From assembly GCA_963921795.1 (NCBI GenBank), contig OY997650.1:13016653-13080652 (forward strand): a DNA stretch of 64,000 nt, given 5' to 3'. This document shows positions 46,053 to 56,391 of this stretch, piece by piece. The stretch is from Nannobrachium achirus. Its lineage: Eukaryota; Chordata; Actinopteri; Myctophiformes; Myctophidae. The position numbers were made by a program, and so were the translations under genes. The notes below the pieces were generated by a model. The model saw only the letters and a program-made list of their open reading frames with translations, had not been told where the DNA came from and searched no databases. The first letter of the stretch is position 1; every line of letters starts with the position of its first letter.

Positions 46053-46636
46053 AAGCACACACACAGACAATATATTATAGTACTTTACTTGTGTGCAAAT
46101 ATCCGCTGTGTGTTTACTAAAGAAGTTGGCCGGTGTTGTAGTGGGTAAATGTCATTATTCAAATGGCCTGCCGCCGCCTCAGGGTCAGGCCAGGGCAGGC
46201 TAACAGGAGAAGGTTTTGCATCTTTGCATAAGCCTCGGTATACAGGGGGCTATTTGTTTCTGTCATATTTAACGATGACACTTGAATCCCCTCTTTCACT
46301 CAACGTTTTAAGTAGACTTGGGAGAACGCGTCGGAATACCAAGTGTTCTATCTGCAGCGAAACAGTGGGACGGAGAGAAAATAATTGTTCAGCGGCTCAA
46401 TTGCTGTCAAATTGCGGCTCAAGAAGGCTTGTTACTTGAAACCCCTTGAATAAATGACCCAGAACAGCGCTGAGGTGTGGAGCGTTTTTTAGCTTTTTTG
46501 TCTTTTTAAATAAAAACCAGCAACGGATATGTCTAATCTCATGCATGCACACAACTGCTGATTGTTATGCTGTGTGTAGTATATTTGTATATATCTTAGA
46601 TTTTTACATATAGTTTCCTTCCTGTTTTTTTCCACC
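46053..46636. other. Intron, nothing recognised
   Basis: No recognisable element. Confidence 0.5.
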
Positions 46637-46640
46637 TTAT

Positions 46641-46758
46641 AGGAGTACGGTAGTTCACCCCCAAAATGACTTTTTTTACAGAAAGTATTATTGAACTCAA
46701 GTCTCTATGGCATGAGTAATCACTAGAAAAAAAGTCATTTTGGGGGTGAACTACTCCT
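46641..46758. mobile_element. 118-bp TTAA-type inverted-repeat element
   Basis: AGGAGTACGGTAGTTCACCC and GGGGGTGAACTACTCCT enclose a short loop. It is flanked by TTAT (worn) and TTAA (46759-46762). Confidence 0.8.
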
Positions 46759-46789
46759 TTAATGCTCCCTCTTGCTTTTCTTTCCTGAC

Positions 46790-47260
46790 AAACAGTGTTA
46801 ATTACGTCGACTCACTAAACAATGACGCACTGACGAAAACTAAATAAAAGCTAAACTATGATGACTAAATATTACGACAAAAAACACACTGAAGATTTTG
46901 TAAAATAAATGAAACATTTTAAACATTAAAATGTTGGGGAGGGACTAGGGACTTAGTGGAAAAGAGATCCAATAGAACTAAGTCATTTAATTCTTGGTTG
47001 AGCGTAGGTGCTGGGGTCCGAAAATAGCAGATCTACAGGCTTGCAACGCGCTGTGAGTTTGCAGATCGGCAATTTTCGGAATGCAACAAAGTATCAATAG
47101 GGCATTATGATGCCATCACGGGCCACCAAAATGCAACTGTCGATTTGGTTATAAACTAAAAACATTCTAGATGACTAAAACAGGACAAAAACAAAAATGG
47201 AATCTTATTCAAAAGACTAAAACTACATTAAGATTAGGTGTCAAAATTGACACGGCTGAA
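46790..47260. mobile_element. Family M element with hairpin
   Basis: CAGTGTTAATTACGTCGACT, ACGAAAACTAAATAAAAGC, hairpin at 47020-47080 with AGATCTACAGGCTTGCAAC, and GGTGTCAAAATTGACACGG at the right. It resembles a hAT-type element. Target duplication not clear. Confidence 0.65.
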
Positions 47261-47329
47261 AACAACGAATGGTGGAGCTTGCACAAAAACATCTGTCAAA
47301 CATTCCACATTTACATACATCATGTTAGT

Positions 47330-47915
47330 TCTGTCAGTCTGTCAGTCACACGTCACACTTTTGCCCTACTCATATCTCCGCCACCGTTGCCCCTATCCAT
47401 GCCAAACTTTGCACACAAACTCCTTGGCCGGCAAATCACAACCTCCCCTTCTCACATGGCCCTCTTCTAGCGCCACCATGAGACAGATTCTTGCAAAACA
47501 CATTTTTGGACACTGCGCCAACAGATTTTGCCCTAAAATCACGCAAAGCAGTACACAGTATCTCTACAGTCATGTCATCAACATGGATCTGTCACATTTC
47601 CCATATTCCCTCCTGATTGGCTACCATTGCCTTCTAAAGTTTGTGTATGCGACCTGACGGTCGCTTATCTCCCGATTAGGGAGTCTTACTGGTATGAGTA
47701 AAAAACATGTAAACCAGTAAGACTCCCTAAATCGGGAGATAAGCGACCGGCAGGTCGCAATACACAAACTTTGGAAGGCAATGGTAGCCAATCAGGAGGA
47801 AATATGGGAAATGGGACAGATCCATGTTGATTGGGGTGTAAACTGTAGAGATACTGTGTACCGCTTTGTGTTATTTTAGGGTAAAATCTGTAGGAACAGT
47901 GTCCATATAAATTAC
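47330..47915. mobile_element. Two family H elements head to head
   Basis: The first runs CACGTCACACTTTTGCCCTA to GCGACCTGACGGTCGCTTAT. After GGGAGTCTTACTGGT and a loop of about 16 bp the second begins ACCAGTAAGACTCCCTAAAT and mirrors it through AGCGACCGGCAGGTCGC to AGGAACAGTGTCCA. The palindrome spans about 47505-47905. Confidence 0.8.
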
Positions 47916-47989
47916 ATAATTACATGTTTGTATGTATAAAGCAATAATGTTCATTAGAACATCTGCAGGGCTGTTCATGGGCACTCGCG

Positions 47990-48027
47990 CATGCGCGCGC
48001 GCACGCACACACACACACACACACACA
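47990..48027. repeat. CA / GC alternating microsatellite
   Basis: GCGCGCGC passing into (CA)n. Confidence 0.9.
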
Positions 48028-48140
48028 GCTTGTCACCATAGTAACCAGCCCAGCATTCATATCGTCATGCAATCAGAGTTGGACACCAGAGTGAGTTCTA
48101 TTATCAGGAGTGCTTCCTGAAACGTTATCATGTCAAGGAC

Positions 48141-48403
48141 CCCCCCCCCCCCCCCCCCCCCCCCAACCTGAAAAGATTCTGTGTCAGACAAGAAGGTCGC
48201 CATGAAAGTAGATTTGAGTTTTAACCTTTTAAAACCGGAAAATATTTCAGCCATATAGAAACGTTTCTTTCAGAAAAACGTTTAGGATTTGTAACATTGG
48301 TTATACTTCTAGGGTCCCTGGCACAGAACATGTTCAGATGTGTTCAGATGGGGGCCAAATATTTATCAATTTGGGGGTCATTGGCACAAAAAGGTTCTCA
48401 TTA
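48141..48403. mobile_element. hAT-like fragment with C run
   Basis: A run of about 24 C (48141-48164), CAACCTGAAAAGATTCTG, then GGGGGCCAAATATTTATC and GGGGGTCATTGGCAC. Probably two overlapping hAT fragments. Confidence 0.55.
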
Positions 48404-48783
48404 TAGGGCTGTCACGATATGACATTTTACATGACGATTAATTGTCACTCAAATAATTGTCGATTAACGATTTAATTGTGTATTTGTCGTTGATAATTAC
48501 ATTTCTGTTTGGCTTTTAGGCTTCGAAGCTGCATATGGTAGATATGACACATAACCTAAATATACAAATACATTACTGATATATTTGACAACTTACTACT
48601 TAAAAAATAACATTGATGGTGGAAATAGCCGATCATCGCGACGCGTTGTGAGCTTGTAGATCTGCTATTTCCACTATTTCTGACATTTTTCAACATTCAC
48701 GATTATGACGATTATGACAAAATAATTGCGATAATGTCAAATAATCACGATTAGACGATTATGTAATAATTGTGACAGCCCTA
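48404..48783. mobile_element. Family R (hobo-like) element with hairpin
   Basis: TAGGGCTGTCACGATATGAC to AATAATTGTGACAGCCCTA, flanks TCTCATTA / CCTCATTA (7 of 8). Hairpin at 48620-48680 (GGAAATAGCCGATC, GAGCTTGTAGATCTGC). It is inserted in a family C element whose CCTCATTATGTCCAAAAC resumes at 48784. Confidence 0.85.
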
Positions 48784-48955
48784 CCTCATTATGTCCAAAA
48801 CTGTTACTTTTCAGGATTCAAATTCAAGAACCGCAAAAGTAGCAGATCGACCAGCTCGAAAACGTGGCTCGATCTGCTACTTTCAATGCTTTTGTGTGCC
48901 GTTGTAGTATGTATGTACTAGTAGTAGTAGTTAAAATATCTGCCCGACAGCAAGG
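48784..48955. mobile_element. Family C element, right part
   Basis: CTCATTATGTCCAAAACTG, ACTTTTCAGGATTCAAATTC, hairpin at 48836-48890 (AAAAGTAGCAGATCGACC, GATCTGCTACTTTC), and ATATCTGCCCGACAGCAAGG. Confidence 0.75.
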
Positions 48956-49181
48956 ATATGTTATTATGACAGGCGTCGGCGACACACCATTAGGTTTATA
49001 GTAAATACAGTACTGTGGACCACGCAGCCTCCTATAGAAACATGACAGGCCGCTGTTGAGTGCTTACCTGTGTTTTGACGTCCCTGACACCGGCACTAGC
49101 TGTGTACAGGTGCAACAGATAGACGACGGTTTGACCACGTTATGCCTTACATAGTGGTGGGAGAAATACTCAGAGTTTTAT
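48956..49181. other. Intron, nothing recognised
   Basis: A family J trace, GTGGTGGGAGAAATACTC, lies at about 49156. Confidence 0.45.
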
Positions 49182-49185
49182 TTAA

Positions 49186-49766
49186 CCCATTTAGAACGGG
49201 TACACATTATTGTGTATCATTATTCTATGCTTTAACTATTGAAAAATAGCAGATATACAAGCTCACAGCGCGGCGAGCTTGTAGATCTCCTATTTTTTTT
49301 TTTTATCGTGAAAATTTGAATTTTGACCCGATTCTATAAGTGTCTTTTGAATCCTTCAAAGACTTTTTGAAAAACCTATGTTTCTATGTCAGCAATCTGG
49401 CTGGCCATCGTCAAAGAAAAGGTCCTTTTCACTTAACTGGAGCTCAGTTAGTCTGTTCTTGAGAGACTACTATGTCAGTGGTTCTCAAACCTTTTCATGT
49501 GAAGGACCCCCAAACTGATATTTATTTGGCCACAGACCCGCATCTCAAAATATTTAGTTCCAGGGACCCCCCAGAAGCAAAATTTGAGTTACAAACGTTC
49601 ACTTTGAAAATACATATATTCAAAGATTTGCACACATTTTCACGACTTTTTCAAAAACAGCAGATCTACAAGCTTGCAGCGCGGCACTCGGTGCCGCGCT
49701 GTGAGCTTGTATATCTGCTATTTCTCACTGGTTAAAGCATTCAATAATTCTAGGCCTAAATGGGTT
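49186..49766. mobile_element. Family D element with two hairpins and nested hAT copy
   Basis: TTAA (49182-49185) CCCATTTAGAACGGGTACA to TTCTAGGCCTAAATGGG, then TTTTAA. The left hairpin is short (49242-49282) and the right complete (49654-49730). The nested hAT-like sequence begins CAGTGGTTCTCAAACCTTTT at about 49477. Confidence 0.85.
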
Positions 49767-49789
49767 TTAAAGCAGAGGTTTTCAATCCT

Positions 49790-50110
49790 TTTCATATAAA
49801 GTATTTTTATGGGTTTCTATGGGTTTGATGCTCTGACATCATGCTCTGATGTCACTGTGATGTCAGGGGAACCACTCTACCAGAATGGGTTTGCCGCTCT
49901 GACATCACGCTCTGGCTTCACTGTGTCACACTAACAGAATCCCTTTTTTGCCCATATACTGTATGGAGTTCCCTGATGTCATCAATATTAATGATGCCCT
50001 GTTAGAGAGATCCCTGTGATGCCAGGGGGAACAAATCCCTTTTATGCCCATATATAGAGATATGGAGATCCCTGTGACGCCACAACCCTGATGTCCACAT
50101 CACTGTGGCG
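49790..50110. mobile_element. Family G fragment
   Basis: GGGTTTGATGCTCTGACATC, CACTGTGATGTCAGGGGAAC twice, then CCCATATACTGTATGGAG and GCCCATATATAGAGATATGG. CCATATATGG itself is not conserved here. Confidence 0.65.
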
Positions 50111-50964
50111 CAACTAGTTACTAGTTTATTCTGCTTTTGAGCCACGGACCACCATTTGATAAGATTTAGCCTCTCAGACCCAAGGCTATTATATTAATTT
50201 ATATTTTGTTAACGTTGGACTAGGTTTTGTCCACAATTCCATGCTGTGTTGATGTGGTACCATAGGAGAGATAACAGGCAAAATGTTGCTCAAAATAACT
50301 ATTCTTCGACCTTCTCTAATTGTGTAGACCTCTTGTAGATGTTGCAGATATTGAACAGTAATCTAACTCTTGAGAGCGTGAAATGCAGCAGTCTTCATCA
50401 GCCACTGCAGTAGTGTGGTTCTGTTTACCAGCAGATTGAGCAGAAACACATTGTTGTCTCTCTGTATTGTGGTGTTATGTGTTCACTGTTTGGTAGACTC
50501 CCCCAAAATATCCCTGTCTACCAAAACAAACCAAAACATAATGAAAGGTCTATCATGTGTTTCCGCAGGAAAACACCACCAAACTACTCCAGTGGCTGTG
50601 AACTGCTGGGGAAATGATGGGTAGAAAAATAATAGTAACAGCAGGTTGAATGAGAACCTGGATGTGAGCTTCAATTCCAGCAAAGGGGTTTGCCCCTCGG
50701 TTTGAATCCACCACGGTGCATCCGCTTTTGTCAAGCGTCTACTCTCTAGGATACAACAGCAGTGACAAATTATGCTCATGTAGAGTCAAAGTACCTCATA
50801 GTTTCACTTACGTACAAGCACTGGAGTATACGTGTACTGTACATCCAGTACCAGTCACCACTGGTTATGTGCACGGTATAGCAAAGAACAGCCAACCTGG
50901 CGGACTGGATTAAATGTTTGCCAATCGTTGAAGGGCTGTCAAAGACCCTGGTGAAAAGCTTGGG
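50111..50964. other. Intron, nothing recognised
   Basis: No recognisable element or coding similarity. Confidence 0.5.
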
Positions 50965-51002
50965 ACTGGGGGGGGGGGGGGGGGGACCTCGGTCAACTAC
51001 GT

Positions 51003-51306
51003 CAGTGGTTCTCAACCTTTTTAGGCCACGACCCTTTTTTTTGTTTTTGCTTGTGTTTGACCAATGTTATGGTCACTTTGATTTGGGGGCACTGTACTAT
51101 ATTGATAGTTGTGTCTAAGGACACTTTATGTATATATATATTATTCGTTCCCTTTCTTGACATACCTTGCTCTTACTGTACTCTGTTCTTGTTTTTTTTT
51201 ATTATTATTATTTATCTTTTTTCTTACTTCTCTGTAACTTTGTAAATAACCTTATACTGCTGTGCTGCCTCTGGGCAACTGATTTCCCCCATTGGGATAA
51301 TAAAGG

Positions 51307-51350
<44 letters not shown>

Positions 51351-51710
51351 ACAAAATAATCATATTTTTTTACTGAGGACCCCCCACCCTGATAAGCACT
51401 TGGAATTGTAGGAGTTGGCATTACTTATAGTTTGACTCGATCTATTCCGTTGCGAGGCGTTGTGAGCATGTAGATCGGCTATTTTCACAATTTATGCCTC
51501 TAAAATTTGACCATGTTTGACCAGAGGTATAAAAAGGGTCTTTAAAGTCACTTTAGAAATGTGCAGATACCCTGTTAGTATACAATCATATTGTATGTTG
51601 GTCTGTTTACTGTCGAGTGAGAAAACAATGTTTAGCTAAACATTTGGGGACCCCACAAAATAATCTGGGGACGCCCCTGGGGGTCCCGACCCACAGGTTG
51701 AGAACCCCTG
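51003..51710. mobile_element. Family K element, perfect target duplication, with LINE tail inside
   Basis: CAGTGGTTCTCAACCTTTTT to CACAGGTTGAGAACCCCTG with 8-bp AACTACGT on both sides (50995-51002, 51711-51718). About 51040-51350 is a foreign insert: ACTGATTTCCCCCATTGGG, ATAATAAAGG and (TATC)n, a typical fish non-LTR retrotransposon 3' end. The K hairpin is half preserved at 51440-51490. A G run (50966-50985) lies just upstream. Confidence 0.85.
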
Positions 51711-51756
51711 AACTACGTATTTGTTTACTAAGGATGGAGGGTTTGGATGTTTTTTC

Positions 51757-51830
51757 ACAGAGAGACAGACAGACTGACAGACAGACTGACAGACAGGGAG
51801 ACAGACAGACAGTCAGTCAGTGAGAGTTGT
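51757..51830. repeat. GACA / GACT microsatellite
   Basis: Imperfect (GACA)n with GACT units and CAGTCAGTCAGTGAG at the end. Confidence 0.9.
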
Positions 51831-51900
51831 CAGTTGATTGGAGATGAATATGATGTGCAGCTCAGGGGGGACAGCAGCAGTTCATATCATTAGTGCATCG

Positions 51901-52048
51901 TCCCCACTCTGTCACTGTCACTAATCTGACCACAGAGTCCCCACTCTGTCACTGTCACTAATCTGACCACAGAGTCCCCACTCTGTCACTGTCACTAATC
52001 TGACCACAGAGTCCCCACTCTGTCACTGTCACTAATCTGACCACAGAG
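51901..52048. repeat. 37-bp tandem repeat, four identical units
   Basis: Unit TCCCCACTCTGTCACTGTCA plus CTAATCTGACCACAGAG repeated four times exactly, ending in a partial TCCCCA. Identity between units points to recent amplification. Confidence 0.97.
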
Positions 52049-52254
52049 TCCCCAAACAATCTCAGCTGCTCTTCCACATTTGTTTCTTTTCTTCTTTTCT
52101 ATTCATTTATTCTTTTTCTTTTACATTCTCTGATGTAAAAGAAAAAAAAAGATCAAGGGGGACCAAATTCATCATTTCTTACAACGCGTCCACTGCACCC
52201 AGCCAGCACGGCCCGACTCATCCCTAGATTGTGATGTGCTGATGGCTAAAAAGG

Positions 52255-52492
52255 CCCTTTCGTCTCTGTCTCGGTGGAAACCTCATAATTATGTCCAAAA
52301 CTATGTTTCAGCAGGATTCAAATAAAACATATCAAAGGTAGCAGATGGACAGCGAGCTTGTGGATCTGCTACTTTCGATGCTTTTGTGTGATCTACAGTA
52401 TGATCAAGTAGGGGAGTTCATTTACGAGAAAAAGAAGAAAAAAAAAGTTGAATATGGAAATAAGAAGTTTCTGCCCCGACAGCGACAAATTA
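52255..52492. mobile_element. Family C element with short hairpin
   Basis: TCTGTCTCGGTGGAAACCTC to AGAAGTTTCTGCCCCGACAG. Hairpin reduced to GGTAGCAGATGGACAGCG and AGCTTGTGGATCTGCTACTT at 52338-52380. Confidence 0.75.
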
Positions 52493-52499
52493 TTTGTAC

Positions 52500-52800
52500 A
52501 ACAATGAATCATCAACCAAAATGAATGACGGCTGCGACGCGTTGTGAGCTTGTAGATCTGCTATTTTCAGAGTGCAACACCCGAGCGCAACCAAACATAA
52601 AACGACTTCCCCGTCTTTTAGTTCTACTGGATTTCCTCTCCACTCGTCCCTCTGTAACATTTCAGTCTAGTTTTTATTTGTGGACAAAATTGTCAATAAT
52701 ATATTTCGTCTTAGTTTTATTCATCATAGCTTAGTTTTTATTTTGTTTTTCTCTTGAAAAAAAGCAGTCGACGATCGGTTTTTCGTCATAGGTGATCGTC
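52500..52800. mobile_element. Family M right part with half hairpin
   Basis: GACGCGTTGTGAGCTTGTAG, ATCTGCTATTTTC, TTTCAGTCTAGTTTTTATTT, CTTAGTTTTATTCATC and TTTTTCGTCATAGGTGATCG. Confidence 0.6.
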
Positions 52801-52808
52801 GTCCAAAT

Positions 52809-53039
52809 CAGTGGTTCTCAACTTTTTCAGGCCGCCACCCCCAAGATAATCATATTTTAACTGGGGACCCCCCACCCTGACGAGCACTAATACGGTTCTA
52901 TTGTGAGGCGTTGTGAGCATGTAGATCGGCCAATTTCACAATTTCTGCCTCTAATGTTTGCAGTTAATCATCTGGGGACCCCACCATAATAATTTGGGGA
53001 TCCCCCTGGGGATTCCGACCCACAGGTTGAGAAGCACTG
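52809..53039. mobile_element. Family K element, 231 bp, half hairpin
   Basis: CAGTGGTTCTCAACTTTTTC to CACAGGTTGAGAAGCACTG. Flanks GTCCAAAT / CTCGAAAT (6 of 8). The hairpin right arm, GAGGCGTTGTGAGCATGTAG, sits at about 52902. Confidence 0.8.
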
Positions 53040-53422
53040 CTCGAAATCAACACTAGGGTGAGGAGGAGAGGTGGTTCCATGATTAGCATCCATTGTAACA
53101 ACAACAACCCCAAGCCACCTGTAGAACAGCAGGTCTCATTATCCCCCACTCCAATTTATGTCCTTTTGTTGGTCACAGTTCTGTCCTGTTGGGAGGCTTT
53201 CACAATAATAGCTCCTTGTTACCAGGGAACCACGGTGAGTGAGTACCGAGATCACTTTCCACCAAAATAGTCCATGGGCCATAAGAGATGTCGCTCTCGG
53301 AAAGGTGGCAAAGGTTACATAGCATTTTTGAGAAGCTCTCTATCTGTAGAAAGTATTTTGGTATGATAACTCTTTCTGAGACACAGCTAAATTGGTTTTA
53401 TCAGCCGCTAAAGTTGGTGTCC
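53040..53422. other. Intron, nothing recognised
   Basis: No recognisable element. Confidence 0.5.
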
Positions 53423-53424
53423 CA

Positions 53425-53572
53425 TTAACTTTACTATACAGGAAAAAAATGCTTCAAGTAGCATATGAGTGGTCAAATTAGGTTTTTTTTCATGATTTTG
53501 AATCCATTGCAAGCATGTGTTTTGCACCAAAAACATTCATTGTGCTAAAAGTGCTCCCACAAAACTATGATT
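53425..53572. mobile_element. Fragment of the 63-kb palindrome element
   Basis: TACAGGAAAAAAATGCTTCA, AGTAGCATATGAGTGGTC, GAATCCATTGCAAGCATGTG and TTTTGCACCAAAAACATTC match the inner hairpin of 63000-63834. Only one arm is present. Confidence 0.7.
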
Positions 53573-53574
53573 TC

Positions 53575-53998
53575 GTGATGAAAAGTGACCTGTTCATAGA
53601 TTCCATATAGTTTTCGATATAGTTTGACAGCAAAATCATCAGTGTATTTTGGATTCATGTCAATTTGTGTTTTCAGATATTTAACCACTTGAACCGTCAA
53701 TACGTATAAAACTTGACCTTTCACTCTGTACTTAGTCTGCACTTTTTCCCCTCTACACCAACCTCTTTGCCGCCAATTGCCGGAAATAGCCGATCTACAA
53801 GCGAGGCGTTGTGAGCTTGTAGATCAGGCTATTTTTGGCTGAAGTTCTCTGAATATGGACGCTAGCGTTCAGGTGGAGGTGGAATATAAAAAGGAGAAAA
53901 AAAAAAGGTTCTATCACACAAAGATTTGGAGGACCCCCTGCAGTAACTCTGAGGACCCCCTAGGGGTCCCGGACCCCCTGTTGAAGACCCCTGCACTA
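53575..53998. mobile_element. Family A element
   Basis: GTTCATAGATTCCATATAG, CCACTTGAACCGTCAATAC, hairpin with shortened left arm at 53783-53836, GGAGGACCCCCTGCAGTAAC and CTGTTGAAGACCCCTG. The left terminus is missing. Confidence 0.8.
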
Positions 53999-54482
53999 AA
54001 GGATTAAACGGAGCTCCTAGTAGAAGTTCAGGAGCAGGAACACCCTTACAACCCACCTTACCTCCAAAACAAGTCTCTTCCGTTCACCTATAAATGCTCA
54101 CCTAACCCTCTGGCACTCCTCTTCGATCAGGCACTGATCAGCACTCCACGCGGCTACTCCCCCCGTTTCTCCTTCTCTCTACTCTTTCCTTTGCTTCACT
54201 GCATTCGTCTGATTTGTCTGCGATTTGTTTTCTTCCAATGACTTTGAAATACTTAAAACACTTATTGATTTATCAATCAATGTGTGTTTAGGGAATTTTA
54301 AAGATGGTCCTTGCTCGGACAATCAACAACCAGGGAGTAGCAGCGGTACCAAAGCAGTTACTGGTGTTTCTAGCTCTCAATGTCCTTGAAGGTGCATAGT
54401 GTGCACGGCAGGTTCTTACTACCAAGTTCTGTACTGAATTCATCCTAGTCTCTTGAGCCAGGTGTGACACTCTGAATTGAAT
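53999..54482. other. Intron, nothing recognised
   Basis: No recognisable element. Confidence 0.5.
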
Positions 54483-54486
54483 TGAA

Positions 54487-55114
54487 CATGGATCTTCAAC
54501 AGGGGGTCCAGGACCCCAAGGAGGTCCTCAGAGTTACTACAGGGGGTCCTCCAAATCTTTGAATGATGGAAACTTTTTGTTCTCCTTTTTTATAATAACC
54601 ACTTGAACCCTAGTGTCCATATTCTGAGAACTTTAGCCAAAAATAGCAGATCTACAAGCTCACAACGCCTCGGCTATTTTCAGCAACGAGCTTTGGTGTA
54701 TAGTGGAAAAAGAGCAGACTAAGTACAGAGCGAAAGGTGAAGTTTATTAAGTATTGATGGTTCAAGTGGTTAAAAGACAAATTGACATGAATCCAAAATA
54801 CGCTGATGATTGTGCTGTCAAACGATGAAACTATATGGAATCTATGAAAAGGTTGTGGGGGTCCCTGCTTCATCTCTCTTTCATCCTCTACACCAAAGCT
54901 CTTTGCCGAAAATAGCCGATCTACCTGCGAGGCGTTGTGAGCTTGTTGATCTGCAATTTTTGGCTAAAGTTCTCCGAATATGGACACTAGGATTCAAGTG
55001 GTTAATAGTTTAAAAAAGGAGAAAAAAAAAGTTCTATCACTCAAAGATGTGGAGGACCCCTGTAGTAACTCTGAGGAACCCCTAGGGGTCCCGGTCCCCC
55101 TGTTGAAGACCCCT
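54487..55114. mobile_element. Two family A elements joined as a large inverted repeat
   Basis: The first copy begins ATCTTCAACAGGGGGTCCAG and runs through a half hairpin (54643-54680) to GTGGGGGTCCCTGCTTCATC. It is followed without a terminus by CTACACCAAAGCTCTTTGCC of a second, oppositely oriented copy with a hairpin (54908-54960) that ends CCCCTGTTGAAGACCCCTG. Both outer ends are the same A terminus. Confidence 0.8.
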
Positions 55115-55229
55115 GGTATAAACGAAACATCAGTCACATCCGGTTTATCCTCTGATCATTTTCAGAGCTTCCGTTGGAAATTGTATGAGGAAACAGCTTG
55201 GCTCACGCGAGACTAAACTCAACCTGACC

Positions 55230-56200
55230 TAGGGCTGTCACGATTATGACATTTTACATGACGATTAGTTGTCACTCAAATAATTGCGATTAACGATTTA
55301 ATTGTGTTTTTGTCGTTGACAATCACATTTCTGTTTGGCTTTTAGGCTTTGAAGTTGCACATGGTAGATATGACACGTAACCAGTGGTGTGATATGGATT
55401 TTAGAAGTGGTACCCCTCTAAATTCAACATTTTTAATGTAGCCTAACTATATTTCTTAATAGTTACATTGTTAGTTTCAATTAATGTGTTTCAATTAATC
55501 TATTTTTTTATATAAAATATAAAAGAACTTTACATATTACATAGACTTTACTTTACAATCATAGACACTTTCGGAACTCTCCCTCCGCTATGCATGCAGC
55601 TCTGACAAAACAACACACTGCTTCGTTTTTCTTCCACTCTTGTGAAGTAAACAGATGAAATGTTCACAAAAGGAGACGTTTTGTCTGCAAAGAATGCAAG
55701 TCGAACGTGCTGCTGGCCGTGTACAAGTGTAAATGAGGACGTAGGTGAGAACTGCCTACCCGAGTATTGTTATGCAAAGGCAAAGCAGCTAGCCAGGTAG
55801 GGGGACTGAAATGTTCGTGCTGACCGCGGCGTCACACAGCTTGACGACGTGCGTGCACGCGCGGGTCGTGTGTGCGTGCATGTGGGGCGTGCGTACGTGC
55901 AGCTTGAAAAAAAGAAGTGTGGGCTCGCCGAGCCCAACCGAGCCCACGGCATCTCACCCCTGCACGTGACGTAACCTAAATATACAAAGACATTTCTGAC
56001 ATATTTGACAACTTTAAACTTAAAAAAAGAACACTGATAGTGTAAATAGCCGATCTACAAGCTCACAACGTGTCGCATCGCTATCGCTGCTATTTCCACT
56101 AATAGTATGTCAATTTTTCGAAACGATTATGACGATTATGACAAATAATTATGTCAAATAATTGCGATTAGATGATTATGTAATAATTGTGACAGCCCTA
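55230..56200. mobile_element. Family R element with hairpin, split by another hAT insertion
   Basis: TAGGGCTGTCACGATTATGA to AATTGTGACAGCCCTA with perfect ACCTGACC on both sides (55222-55229, 56201-56208). At 55382-55962 it is split by CAGTGGTGTGATATGG..GCATCTCACCCCTG, with CACGTAAC / CACGTGAC flanks. The hairpin at 56045-56100 has lost part of its right arm. Confidence 0.9.
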
Positions 56201-56391
56201 ACCTGACCTATGGGTTCTTCTCCTTTTCTTCAGGTCCTCATAATGAAGTCTTTTCTTTGTTTTGTAACGCGCCAATTCAAACAATGCCCTTTAACATCCC
56301 CCAATCTGACCTGGGATCACAGCAATAAACCTCCTAATTAAAATGTCAAATGCCCTGAGGCCATCATTATCCATAGGGCATTACCCAGGAT

